Shown piece by piece: positions 19,197-32,400 of a stretch of 64,000 nucleotides of DNA. The position numbers were made by a program, and so were the translations under genes. The stretch's first letter is position 1, and every line of letters starts with the position of its first letter. The notes under the pieces are model-generated. The model was not told where the DNA came from. It saw only the letters and a program-made list of their open reading frames with translations, and ran no database searches. This stretch comes from Episyrphus balteatus (taxonomy: Eukaryota; Arthropoda; Insecta; Diptera; Syrphidae), in assembly GCF_945859705.1 (NCBI RefSeq), contig NC_079135.1, positions 81,042,253 through 81,106,252 on the forward strand, given 5' to 3'.

Positions 19197-22100
19197 ATGT
19201 GTGGAATATTTTGTTGCATTTGCCTTGAAACTAATAACAAGCAACAAGATATAGAAATAGATGAAGTAAGTTAAATATCATTCTAGAACTCTTTTTAAAT
19301 ACCATATTTTCTCATATAGAGACTGGCTAAACTCCTACAAAATCGAGGACCCGACAATCACAACGTGATATCCAAAAACAACATTTTATTTGGAGGTTTT
19401 GTTCTTTGGCAACAAGGCCAATCTCCAACAAAACAACCAATTTGCTATAAAAACTGGACATTGTTATTAAATGGTGATATTTTTAATAAGGACACTCAAA
19501 ATGAATGTTCAGATACAAGTTGGCTAATAGAGAAATTGGCAACTTGCTCGAATGATGATGATATTTTGAATATTTTCAAAAATCTCAAAGGACCATATAG
19601 CGTTATTCTATATGACTACGAAAGTAATAATGTTTATTTTGCAAGAGATCCATTAGGACGTAATTCATTGCTAATCGAAAGTGATTCAACATGTATAAGA
19701 ATTCTAAGCAACTCTTGTAAGTCCTCTAATATGGTTTTAAGCTGGCGTTTTTCATTAGATTTTATTTCTCTTTTAGTTCTTGACCATTCCGGCCAAAACA
19801 AAACCTGCTTAGAACTTCCTCCACTTGGGCTGTTCAAAATAAATGCTGATAACCCAAAAACCGCTCTACTTTATCCATGGAAATCTTCAACTGATAACAT
19901 GCAAAAGGATCTAGAAAAAATGGATGCAATTTTGCATGTCGAAATATCTAGTAAATGTATTGATCCTATTTGGCTATCGCCAGCTAAATTACTGAATGTA
20001 AGTAGTCCTATATATATATATTTTTTTAAATGCGTTAGTTACTACAGCACTTGTAATAACGAGAAACCAATTACTTGGCAAAGCCTTTTACCGAGACTTT
20101 GATAAGTTTTCGGAATCGAATATCAAAGACTTGATCGCTTATCTCAAAGTAAAAGTCTGCATATCTTTTTTTGCTATACACCTAAAAGCAATTGAATATG
20201 ATCAGTAGAGTTGTTATTTTCAAAAAAGCTCAGCAATTTAAAGGTGCTAATTGTTATACGTAAAGTTTCATTTCATTATTTTAACGGCCATATTATTCAC
20301 TAGTTTCAAAAATACATCTGGATGTAAAGTAATTTAAAAGTCTAAAATAAATCCAAATCCATGATATTCACTATCACGCAAACAAAAAATAGGCATTTTT
20401 AACTATTTTTTTTAAACTATTTTCATAGTTAAAATCGGGATAACTATTTTGGATTTGGATTTGTTTTTGACATTTAACAATTTTACATCCAGATGTATTT
20501 TTTAAACTAGTGAATAATATGGCCGTAAGCCTTAATAGCTTTTGGATTGTGTTTTAATTTTCGCCTTCAAATCACACATGCTTTGCTCAACTTGTTCTTA
20601 TTTGATTTCTTATATGTATTTATACGTTTATTTTAATTATAGCTGCGTTCCTTTGGAAATATTTATCTATATTATTTTGGTTCAAACATTTAAATTTTTT
20701 GTAAAAATTCAAAAATCGAAATAAAGAGGTGCTATATTTTTTCATTTTGGTCCCTAACTTTCGAATAGTGAACTTTAAAGGCACAACTGTTAGGAGATTT
20801 TTTGAAATTTGGAACATTTTTCAAAAATTCAAATTTCGAAAACAATAGGGATTTTTTTTTTTTTATAATTTATGCGCACTAAAGGGAGATATATAAATAC
20901 CCTTAATATGTTACCACAGTGCGAGCTTCAGGAAAATAGGGAGGGATTCAAAATGAGAAACCGATGCACATTAGTTTTAAAGCTCTGGACATTAAAATGG
21001 CAGGGAAAAACAGAGGCGGGTAATATATTTCACATTCGTGTGGTTCGGCTAAAGAAAGAATCTCTGTATTTGAGGGTACGTCCGAAGTTGGGCTCAAAGG
21101 TAAACTGATGAGCACTCCTAGAAGCGCGAGTATTACGGTTAAATTGTTTCAGGGGAGGAACGCAACTAGCTATTTCATCTGAACATTGTTTATAAAAGTA
21201 CCGATAAACAATGAGAGACATGACACATTACGTCGGTGGTCTAGGGACGCAATTGTCTCTGTTATCGATCTATCATCTATCATTTTAAAAGCACGTTTTT
21301 GTATTCTGTCCAAGAAACTCAAATACGTTATCGGAGCACCTGCCCAGATGTGACAATTGTATTCAAGTTTTGGTCGAATGTAAGCTCTATAGATTACAGC
21401 TAGAACAGAAGATGAGAAGAATTTCTTGCATCTTCGGAGAAAACCTAAACATTTCGCAGCGTTTTTGGAGACATCGAATATGTGTTCATTCCACAGAAGG
21501 TGGTTTGTTACACTCATACCGAGAATGGAAAGTTTCACAGTTTCCATTGATCAATGCTGTCAAGATCAGAATTTAATGAGGTTATCATATTTTGTCGTTG
21601 AAGTTCCACATCTGAAGGACTTGGGTGTGAATCCTCAAACGAATATGAAAAACTGAGGGTACTATCATCAGCGAAGCAATTTCTGTCATATGCCACAAGA
21701 GATCATTTTATTTACGAAAAAAATCTCAAATGGAAATTGACATAATCCGTAAAAAAACTGTGCCCGTAAAAAAATCAAATTTGTTTATTCTCCATACATG
21801 TGTGACCCACCTTCTTCAAGTTCTGATATTTTTTTAAATTTTTGAAAAATTTAGGAGGCAGAAATAATAGAGCGAAAGTGATTCATAAACGTTGAAAAAA
21901 TATCTCCTTAAACTCTTTAGTCTGGAGTTTCTTTTCAAGATATCAGTATTTTATCATATCATAAATTTTACGTAACTTTACGAAACTTAAGTGACAAATT
22001 TAACACAGTTTTTGTTATAGCTTATACTTTATTTTAGGATTACTTTGATTTCTACGAACTATGCAACGCGCACAAAAACTCTGAAACTATTTATGATTAT

Positions 22101-23167
22101 TTGTTAGATGACAAAATCATTAATCAGTCTATTGGCCGCTTTCTCATTTTGTTAAGAAATTCAGTCAAAGAACGAGTTTCATTTACTCCAAATTACTGCA
22201 ACGTATGCATTGAGACTCTTAAACCAGAATGTAAACATTCAAAAATAGCAATTCTATTCTCAGGAGGAATTGATTGTACTATTTTGGCAATAGTTGCTAA
22301 TGAATTTGTTGATATTGAGGATTCAATTGATTTAATAAATGTAGCTTTCGAAGCGCCTAAAGCAAAAAGTGATATTAACTGGGATGTACCAGATCGATGT
22401 TCTGCTAAAGAATCTTTTGAAGAATTGAAGAAACTTTGTCCGTCAAGGTAAATTATTTAAATGGGTTTAAATTGTTTTTTTCTTAACTTAAAATATTTAT
22501 TTAGAAAGTGGAATTTCATTGAAGTCAACGTTACAAGAAAAGAGCTGAATGACGAGCTTCAATCGCACATTAAACATCTAATTTATCCTCTCAATACTAT
22601 TCTTGATGAATCGTTGGGATGTGCTTTTTGGTTCGCTTCAAGAGGCAATGGTTATTGCAATGGGAATATTTATAAATCATCTGCAAGGGTAAGCGATAAG
22701 AAACTTTAATTTTTTTGATATAACGTTTGTTTTAGGTTGTTTTAATAGGTAGTGGAGCTGATGAACTATTTGGAGGCTACACAAGACACAGAAATGCATT
22801 CAACCGTTGTAATGGTTCACACGAAGAAAAGCTCATAAGTCTTTCAGAGGAATTGGATCTAGACTGGGAGCGCCTTCCTTCGAGAAATTTAGGTAGAGAT
22901 GACAGAGTTATAGCTGACAATAATAAAACTTCCCGAGCACCGTTCATTCAGGAAGACATAACACAATTTGTTCGTAGTTTTGAGCCTGAGCAACGATGTT
23001 GTTTTACACTCGAACAAGGTGTTGGTGATAAATTGTTCCTTAGATTGAGTGGTTACCAGTTGGGTTTGAGAAATTCAACGAGGCTGAAAAAACGTGCAGT
23101 ACAATTTGGTTCAAGGATTGCTAATAAAAATCAAAACGCCAAAGATATATCTTTAAATATTCAGTAG
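19197..23167 (+). CDS. ASNSD1: Asparagine synthetase domain-containing protein 1 (ASNSD1-type)
   Basis: Five exons: 19197-19265, 19320-19997, 22038-22447, 22505-22688, 22736-23167; all junctions are GT-AG and in frame, giving 590 residues (human ASNSD1 is slightly longer). The N-terminus MCGIFC has the nucleophile-type Cys2 of class II glutamine amidotransferases; RGPDNH follows at exon 2. Exons 3-5 carry the synthetase domain: PP-loop FSGGIDC in exon 3 and GSGADELFGGYTRH in exon 5, both ATP-binding signatures. The family is distinct from true asparagine synthetase and its reaction is not settled. Introns are 47-57 bp except intron 2 (2,040 bp), which holds transposon debris. The AATAAA at 23217 is a likely poly(A) signal. 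It converges with the next gene. Confidence 0.9.
20285..20526. mobile_element. MITE with ACGGCCATATTATTCAC termini in ASNSD1 intron 2
   Basis: ACGGCCATATTATTCACTAG on the left and its near-exact complement (GTGAATAATATGGCCGT) on the right, with arms containing ACATCTGGATGTAAA/TTTACATCCAGATGT. About 240 bp, no coding. Confidence 0.8.
20641..20668. repeat. Solo end of the AGCTGCGTTCC MITE family
   Basis: AGCTGCGTTCCTTTGGAAAT followed by ATTTATCT matches one end of the complete MITE at 60681-60817. No inverted partner is seen nearby. Confidence 0.7.
20937..21690 (-). pseudogene. 3' fragment of a jockey-like non-LTR retrotransposon
   Basis: The - strand reads FADDST at about 21665 (RT catalytic motif), then LNSDLDSIDQW, then, after an apparent deletion and frameshift, LGMSVTNHLLWNEHIF, IYRAYIRPKLEYNCHIWAG and RNVSCLSLF, and in another frame QFTFEPN...YRDSFFSRTTRM with a stop replacing Trp, then NILPASVFP. 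This is the RT C-terminus of jockey/CR1-group LINEs, 5'-truncated, with internal loss and several breaks. It lies antisense in ASNSD1 intron 2. Confidence 0.8.
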
Positions 23168-23178
23168 TAGATTTGAAT

Positions 23179-23184
23179 TTTATT
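23179..23184 (-). terminator. Candidate poly(A) signal of the pseudokinase gene
   Basis: AATAAA on the - strand, 235 bp beyond the pseudokinase stop codon. If used, the transcript ends inside the ASNSD1 coding or 3' UTR region. Confidence 0.35.
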
Positions 23185-23216
23185 TATAAACATACATTAA
23201 TGTTTTGTTCTAGTTT

Positions 23217-23222
23217 AATAAA
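23217..23222 (+). terminator. Poly(A) signal of ASNSD1-type gene
   Basis: AATAAA 50 bp after the stop codon, followed by AT-rich sequence. Confidence 0.6.
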
Positions 23223-23418
23223 TACATAAACTTTAGGATATAAATTTTAACAAAAAAAATAGTTGCAATTAAATAAATTATAATTATTATGGAAAAAAGA
23301 AATAACATTAACAAACAAAAGCAAAGTGCTTATATTGTTAAACATTTTATAACATTTTGTACATTATTTTAGAAAAGCTTAAATATAAATGAAAAAAAAA
23401 ACTTCTATCTTTGTATTC

Positions 23419-26400
23419 CTACGTAATTTGATTGGTTTTTTCTTCTTCTGATGCATTAAAAATTTCAGCTGAGAAAATATCAAAATCAAAGTCTGAAAGA
23501 TGAGTTTGGGTGCCAAGTTCCATATTTGCACAAAGTTCTATGTCCTCACAGAAATCATCATCAATGTAAAAGTCTTCGGTGGATTTGGATACTTGCTGAA
23601 AAATGATTAAAAATATTATATTAGATACTAAAACAAGTCCATTCAAAATTGGTTTAATAACTTCTAATGGGTTCTGCATACAAATTTCTAACTTTATGCA
23701 GTGTCCCAAATATTTTGAACAAACCTATTCTTATCAAGAAATATTCAGATGGGGAAAAAACACTCGATAAGTTCATATTTCTTTTACGTCTTACCTGCAA
23801 TCCAAAATTCCTTTTCAAAGGTGTAAGTAACAGTTCTGAAAACGTTTCATTATGTATATCCTCACCAGTGTTCGAGTGAACTAAAAACAAAATAAATAAA
23901 AGTACATAATATTAAAAACGAAATTTTGAAAACTCAAGTTATTAATTCCTACCGATGTCATCAACAACAAATAATTTATGACCGCAGTTCAAACACGTTA
24001 ATTTACCAACTTTAATTTTAAAGTCTTTATTCTTGTCCTGAAAGAAGGGTGTATTTAATAATGCCGCCTTATTTGTTTTCTTCTCTGAAATATCTTCATT
24101 TTCAACTCCAGGTGATATCTTTGGTTTTCGAAGACGCTTAAATATTTCCGATCCATAAATGGAATGCCTTGCCGTTAGTGCTCTTGTCGTTGGTGTTTGA
24201 CGTATGTAATAACTTCCAAGATCGGATGCTCGTCTATCCAACTTTTTGAAATTCAATGTTAACATTGGACTTTGATTTGGTGGATGTTCGAGAGGCTCAG
24301 ATGTACTTTCGGAATCAGTTTTGCGCTTTGAAATTTGATCTTCTAGTTTTTCCTCATTGGCTTTCATACTTTCATTTTTATTTTGCAAAACTACGTTCAT
24401 TTTGGAAATATTTCTTTCACAATCATCGGAATTTTTCGAATTTTCGAAATTCGAATTTATTTTCTTTTTATCATCAGAGCTTGAATAACCTGATTGAATG
24501 TTTTTCTTCAGTTTTGGTGAGCTTGACTCACTGACTATGGATTTAGAAAACGATTCGAATTTATTAACTGCATCTTTCACCGATATACGTCTCTGATTTT
24601 TTACAACTTGGTCGCATTTTTGTTTTTCTCGTCGCCATAACGAATTTTCGAAATCCGATGACACATGACTTCTTGAGAAGAATTCATTGATGCTATTTTG
24701 ATCAACTGGAGTTGGCTCAGATTTTGGATTTGACAATTTTTCTGTAGTCTGTGTTGGTTTCGATGCAGATGTATTGTAATTCACTAGGTTCTCGACCGGT
24801 GACTGAGTTTTAGCTGGCGAATGAACTACTGGCTTAGGATTTTGTTTCGAAACAAGATTAAAGAATTTAATGTAATCCGATATTTGGGAGACATTTTTCT
24901 GTCCCTGTTCGATGGAATTATTTTCGATAGCTGACTGGGCCAAATCATCTTCTTTCTTTGTTGGTGTTTTGTTCTTTTTCGAATTTGGCCGAATTCGAAT
25001 ATTCACATTGTAGAGTTTATTCGATGACGGGTCTTCAGATTTTAATGCATTGTATTTATTTTTCTCTACAATTTCAATCTGATTGATTGCTGCATCATCA
25101 TCGTTTGATTTTATTTCCAAATGAACTATCGGTGAAATGGATTGATTAGATAACCATGCAGTTTTTCGAAGTTTATTACTTCGAGCAATCGGTGTTTCGG
25201 GGATAGAAACTTCTCCAATTTCGAATCCATATTGAGGACTATTGGGAGAAGATGTTTGCGAAGGAACCAACATTTCAGATGGTTCGTTTGATTTGTTCAT
25301 TTGTGAATAGACAAATAATTGTCTAGCTGACAAACGATCTTCTTTGAAGATATGTTTTCGTTTTTTAATTGTACTTGTTCGTTCACTGATCATTGGACCG
25401 AAACCTTTGTTGTATAATAAACTTGAAATTCCTTCTGAAGGGTGTTTCTTTGAAATCATTTTTTCACCCTCAAATGATGTATCTATTTTGTCATTCGAAT
25501 CAAGTGATACTTCGCTAAGAGCTTCAGTCAGTTCAGTTGTATCTGAAATTCTTTTTTCGGCCAACATATTCAAACCCAACTTTAGTACATTATCAAATGA
25601 TTTTTGACGATTTTCTCTAAGCATTGGAAGCTGGGCATTTTGCAAGTAAATTAACTTTGCCATTTCATCGTAATCAAAGTCTGCGAAGGGAATAGAACAA
25701 TTAAGCATTTCCCAGAGCATCAAGCAAATGCCATAAATATCGCTTTGTATCAATGGGAACACAAACCCAGTACGGTTGGAAAGTAGTTCGGGAGCTTGAT
25801 GATTATGTTTTGAAAACATTTTTCGGTATTCTATGTTGTAAGGGCGTAATTTAGGTGGAAGTTGGCTTATATTTGTAGCGAACTCGTTTTCTGAAAATGA
25901 AAAACGTTATAGAATTATGGGAAATTTTTATATTTTCGAAACTTACCATATTTATCATTTTGAAAGAATTCCATAAGTTCATCCCTCAATTCTTGATTTG
26001 TGGTTGTTGTTAATTCAAACGATGTTAGTTTAACTGCCTTTGACAAGTGGCACATTACTACACTGTGTGTAGAAATATTCGAATGTATCAATCCATGTTT
26101 GTGTAGATAGGTTACCGCACTCGTAATTTGAAGGGTGTAAAGCAGACAAATTGAGATTGGAATACATCCTCCCTGAAATATTTGATTAGTTTAATGGGCT
26201 TATAGGTATGTTTTTAGTTAATGAGGTAAACTAACAAAAAATTGGATTAAAAACATATATTTGGTCGAAACCTAAGCACAAAGCATGTTTAATCTTCCAA
26301 ATGGTACTGAATCTAAACATAATTATAACGAATTTGGTTTTAGCTAGTAGTACATATTGTATCTTCCTACTTATTAAAATTGGGACGATACTTTAAAAGC

Positions 26401-29400
26401 TTTGCAAAATTATAATATTTTGTATCAGATTTGTTTGATGAAAATTATTATTTAACACTAATATTACATTTTGGTCACGGTGGCGTATGCGCAACAGTTT
26501 CTTCCATTTAAAAACTAAAAGCTAGATTTATTGCTTCATACAAAATATGGTATTTTATTACCATAGCTAATATGCCACCTTTCTTACTCGTAGGTATTCC
26601 ATAGCATGATAAAGATCTTTTCAGATTTTTCGTGGAACTGAAGGTGAACAAAACAGTGTGTCTTTTTGAAAGGAAAACAGAGAAATCGGAATTTGTACTA
26701 AACAAACTGACAAAAATAATACCCCAATGAAAATTGGTAAACAAAAAATATTACATTTAAAACAATAATCATGAATCTGAGCAGTCTTTTGAAAGGTTTT
26801 TTTTTTGTTAAATAAGGAAAAGTTGTGATGATTCCCAAAAACCAATAGTATAAATGACCCCTTAGGGAACTTTATTAAAAATGTTGTTTTTGCCATTGGA
26901 ATTGCGAATTAAATATGTAATTCCATTCCTATATTTTTTCATGTGAGAGTATATTTTTTTTTGAGGTGAAGACAAAATGGCAGCTCATTGTAAAACTAAT
27001 TTAGAATAATGGTAAATTATTGAAATTTAGCAATAATGTTAATCTTGAGATGAAAACCAAGAATCTATTAAAGGGTCTATAAAAATATGGTGGATTAAAG
27101 GTTGCATTTTTAATAGTTACAACAATTGATGGGGTACCTTTATTCAATTACATAATATCGTTACATTTGGGATAAGAACCAAAAATTAATACACTTCATA
27201 AAATTATTTCGGGTGAAGGAGTTTTCTTTTACAAATAGGAAGCGAAGGAAACGTAAGATATGTAGGTATGTGCAAAAAATCAGTTTAAAAAATATTACCC
27301 AATTAAAAATAGCAATGATGTTAGAAGCCAAAAACCTGAGAAGGCCAATTTTCGAAATACCATACAAAAATTTGAAACTACTTCATATTTTGTGTGGAAA
27401 GTTCGATTTTGCCTTATTGAATTAACTATGTATTCGTTTCCTTAAAGTGCCTAGTAAGATCTCAAAAAAGAATGTAATATTATTTTGTGGCTTAAACATA
27501 CTCTTTAAAAAAAATGAGGTAATATTGAATAATACAATAAGAGATTTTTCCTTTAAATAATTATAAATGTAAAAAAAACATCAAAAAAAAACCAGCCTTA
27601 CCTCTTGATGAATGAAATGATGTAAAGAATAATCTAAAGGCTCCAATATTAAAGAATCCAAATCACACTTATTGTCCACTGTTATACCCATCAATAAAGC
27701 AATATCTGGATGACGAATTTTACTGAAAGAAAGTTATAAATGATAGTTGATTTTCAAAAAAACACCAAGCTTTTGTAGTAAGAAAATTACCGAAAAACTT
27801 CATAATTTAATTGAAGAGTACTATTGGCAAAAACACAAGCTTTTGGTTTAAATTGTGTAACGGGCACACAGTGAAATGTTCCCGAATGAAGAGTTCCGTT
27901 TAAGGTCTCAAACACTTGGCGAGGACTCTTTTCGGAGACCTCATTTGAGTTGCATACTATTATTTCTTCGAAATGCTGAAAAAAATATTAATAAGTTTGG
28001 TTTAATTAATTTATGGCTCAATAAATTTTAAGAAAATGGAGTTATTTGTTCGATATAATAAAAGTCGAATTCTCACCATATCGGATGATATCTTTTTAAC
28101 AATACTTCTTTCAATATTATTGCTTATATTTCGACTCCAAATATCTAAATTCTCCAATTCATGAACTAAATTGTGTTCTCTTAAAATTTTTTGATCATCA
28201 GCTGCTTTTGTTCCCACTAAAAAAATACAAATGAAGTATATTTTAACCAAAAACAATGATAATAATTCCTACCACTTGTACCATCCAAATCCGTGATAAG
28301 CACGTTTCCACTATGAAATTGATTATTCGAAAAAGACCCCGAAACACGAGACAGTCCAAGTCGATCATTCTCATTAAGAAATTGAAAGTTATCCTCAACG
28401 TATTGTTGATAGGTTGAAGTATTATTCAGTGCTACAATTCTCGACTCACTTTTAAGAAGTTTTTCTTCCAATTCTTCTTCAAGCTTTTCATTTAATGGCA
28501 AAGCATACTCTACTTCTTCGCCGTGTTTGTTAATCACCGTTTGGTACGGAGGATTTCTACTTAATCTGTGATCACTTGAAATAGATTTTCGTCCCCGGTT
28601 ATCATCCGCCTCAAATTGTTTAAAGTTTGCTCTAAGTGCATCAAGACTCTGAAGATTCCTTGGGCTTTCATAAGCCCAATCGTCGTTGGGGGAAGACTCT
28701 TCTGTTTCTTGATTATGCTCTCTTATTGGTGTTTTAACATTAGCAAATGGATTTGAGTTATCTTTGAAAAATTTAGCAGGTGGACTAAGAAAGTTCTTTA
28801 TGATATCCAATGTATCTGGGATACCATCGCATTGATCAATTAATTCAATAACAACATTCTCATAGATTTGTGTATCGTTGGATTGGTTCGTAGATGTGTT
28901 GGTTTGACTTCTTGTTTTGATACTATCGATTATTGGAAAAGACTGATTGCTTGGAGGTTTATCATAAATATTTCTTCTTGGAGGTGTATTGAAATCGTTT
29001 TGGTTTTGCTTCAAGATATTTACAGGAATTTCTTCATATAGACCATTTTCAAGAGGTTTTATTTTGTTTTTAGACTCAATACTATCAGTTATTGGGTATC
29101 TTTTTTCAAAAAATTGTTCGCTTTGGCCTCTTCGTTCGATTAACTTTTTACTTTGCTTACGAGACAAACGTACTGATCCTCCAATTTGTTGTCTTCGTCG
29201 CCATTCATTGAATTTTGATAAAGCTTTAACGTATGACTCGTCACGTGGTAGCTGATCGGTAGTAGTATTTCCCGAAAGTGGTGGTTCACTTTGGCGTCTT
29301 TTGCAGGAATTCGATGAGTCCAGTTCCCTATATTAAGAGAGTATTAAAATCAAAATATAAATTTAACTAAGAAGAAGAAAACGTAAACAAAAATTTAAAT

Positions 29401-32400
29401 AATTTATCTTTTCATATACTCTTTCAGATTTTTCGACTTTATTTTTAGACTATTTTCTTTAATAGAAGAATTTGCTTAATTCCAATTTCAGACATTAGTG
29501 TGAATGCTTCTTAGAGTTCATAAGAGTGATATTATAATCTCTTTTGTATAAACCATTTCAAATTTCAATTGGTTTATACTGTAAATTTTGAAAAAAAAAA
29601 TTCGAATAAATTTTTTAAACCTTTCGTCAAAGATTTAATTCACATCAACTTGTTTTTTTTTTTTTTGTCTGATTACACTGTGTAACACTCAAAAATCAAA
29701 ATATACGTGGCGGAGACCTATCACGATTGGTAGAGCTAGTTGCACTCATTACGAAACCATATTTAAAAACTCCATAACACCCCCAAAATTTGGAGTTAGG
29801 GGCAAAAACAAATTGAAAAAATCTAGCTTCGTCAAGTTTTTACCCATTTTAGATTTCTTTACAGTTTAAGATAGAAGACCTTTAGACCTTTTTAACAATG
29901 TATAAAACATGTGGTTTGATTTAACCACCTAGAATTTTTAAGCTGACAAAGTTAAAAAATTCCATTTTTTTCGTCTTTTACTCAGCTTCGAGATCAATTT
30001 TCTGTATCTGGGTTTAAATCGTAAAATTTTTTTTTCTAAGCCAATTTCTAACTGATTTTCATAAAAAATACCTCGTTTGATATGGAAATAAATATTTTTT
30101 TTAGAATATTTATTTGAAATTCGACGAATATTAAATTAAAATATTTAATACACACAATTTGCATTGAATTTTGTTTTCAATGCAAAAGTTCTTGTATTGT
30201 AATAACATTTTTGAAAATGCAAAATATTTATATTTGCAATAATATTTTTTTAAATGATGTATTTTTTTTTTGTAATCGATATTTTTACAGCAGTGGTTCA
30301 AACATGCAAATTACAAAAAGAACTTCATAAAACGAAGATTTAAATATGTATGCAAGGATTTTAATTAGTTTAACGCTCTATTTAATTTCTTAGAATTAAA
30401 ACTTTTCATGATGTTTTTTACTTATTGAATATTACGAATAAGGGCCAATTTTTCAAGAGTGTATTCTTTCCTAGGAATAAACGTTATTTTCAGAAACACT
30501 GAAAAAAGTGTATTTTTGAAATATTTGAATTGAAAAAAAAGTTGATTGCAAATACATAACTTCGAAAAATAGGGTATCATATTCCTAATCATAACTTGAA
30601 AACTATTTAAAACTTAACACGAATTTAAAATCCATATTGTCTATGAATAAGATAAACCTTAATTATGCTAAGTACTGAAAAGCTGAAAATATAGCAAAGT
30701 ATAATAAAAAAAACTTTGAATCAACAAACACAATTTTAAACCTCGCCTTTCGAGGTAGGCATGTTCCTTGTTCCTACATTTTTCTTACGAATTCTAATGT
30801 CTTATACAATACAGGAATTCATCATGAAATTCAAATCTTTTGTGAAAATTAAAAATAGTAAACACATACACAAAAATTAGTTGGGGGTGATTTTTCAGGC
30901 ACATTGAGACGAACATAACAAAATATTTTTTTTCGTCTCAAAAACGTGTGGTTTGGCCGCCATTTTGAAAAACACGTTTTTGTGATTTTCTCGGCACCTG
31001 TTGATTGTAGAATAGATTTTTTTCTCTTGTTTTGTAGAAAAACGTATTTTCAAATTTTTTAATTAAATAATATTTTTTTTGTAATGTTTCTCTATACGAA
31101 TAAAAAATAAAATTTTCGGAGATGATTTTTTTCTGACTTTGGATTCAAAATCAGCACCCCAAAAACATTCAGAAAAGTATATTTTGGTTCTTCGGTCAAA
31201 AAAAAAAGTGAATTTTGTTGAGCAGTATTATCATTGTAGCCAACAAAAATATTGAATTCGTCAGGTTATAACTGAAAATATTTTTTACTTGCGATATAGG
31301 TACTATATATATCAAGTTATGCATTCGTACAAAAAAAAAAAGTTGAGATAACATTTTTCCATGACATTACGATGGTAGACAATGCCAAAAAAGTGGGTCC
31401 CGGAAGTCCGTCTGGTCTGTCTGTCTGTCTGTCAGTCTGTCAGTCTGTCAGTATGTCAGTCTGTCAGTCTGTCAGTCTGTCAGTCTGTCAGTCTGTCAGT
31501 CTGTCAGTCTGTCAGTCTGTCAGTCTGTCAGTCTGTCAGTCTGTCAGTCTGTCAGTCTGTCAGTCTGTCAGTCTGTCAGTCTGTCAGTCTGTCAGTCTGT
31601 CAGTCTGTCAGTCTGTCTGTCTGTATAAGGAGCTGCAGCCTAAACGGATGGACCGATTAATGTCAAACTTGGTATGTAGCGTTATTTGACGACTCTCCAG
31701 AGGGGTTTTTAGAATTAATTTTTTTGGACCAACAATAACGGTACTTGTCATATACCGATTTTAGTAAAATTAAAATATCTCGAAAACGGCTCCAACGATT
31801 TTGTTTAAAAAATTCAAATGTTAGTTTTAAGCTAAGGTCTATACTTCAATGAAAAAAATCATTTGAAAATCATTATTAACGGTACCTTTACGTACGTTTT
31901 TTTTTCAAATTCGAATATCTCCGAAATTTCTTATTCGATTTCAACGAAACTTTTTGTAAAGAAGCATTTATTTAATTTAAATATAAACCAAAAATAAAAT
32001 TTTCAAAAAAATTATTTTTGGATTTTTAAAAACATTTTGAAATTTTTTTTTTTTGAAAAATCAAATTTTCGAAAACGGGACATTGAATTTTTTTGAAATC
32101 TTGTTTTTAGATGTTGATTAGTGATTTCTACAAAATGGCATTACAATTTTATTTTAAAACTTTTTTCCAAAAAATTATTTTAAAAAAACGGCTCTAACGA
32201 TTTTGAAAATTTTTTTTCTAAAATTGCACGTTAATATATCAATCAAAACTGCATACTTGTTTTGGAGGGCAATTTAATTTCAGAATTTATTTTATTTTTC
32301 CCAAATTTCTATATAAAAAGTCTTAAAAATTTAAGCAACTTTAACTCCAAGAGCAAGTTCGTGCGACCCAGTCGTGCATTTTATTTATGTTCGTCTTAAT

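Noticed and set aside
31372..31689. 105-codon open frame with SVCQSVSL repeats
   Set aside because: It is a translation of the GTCAGTCT minisatellite, open in more than one frame; no evidence of a protein.
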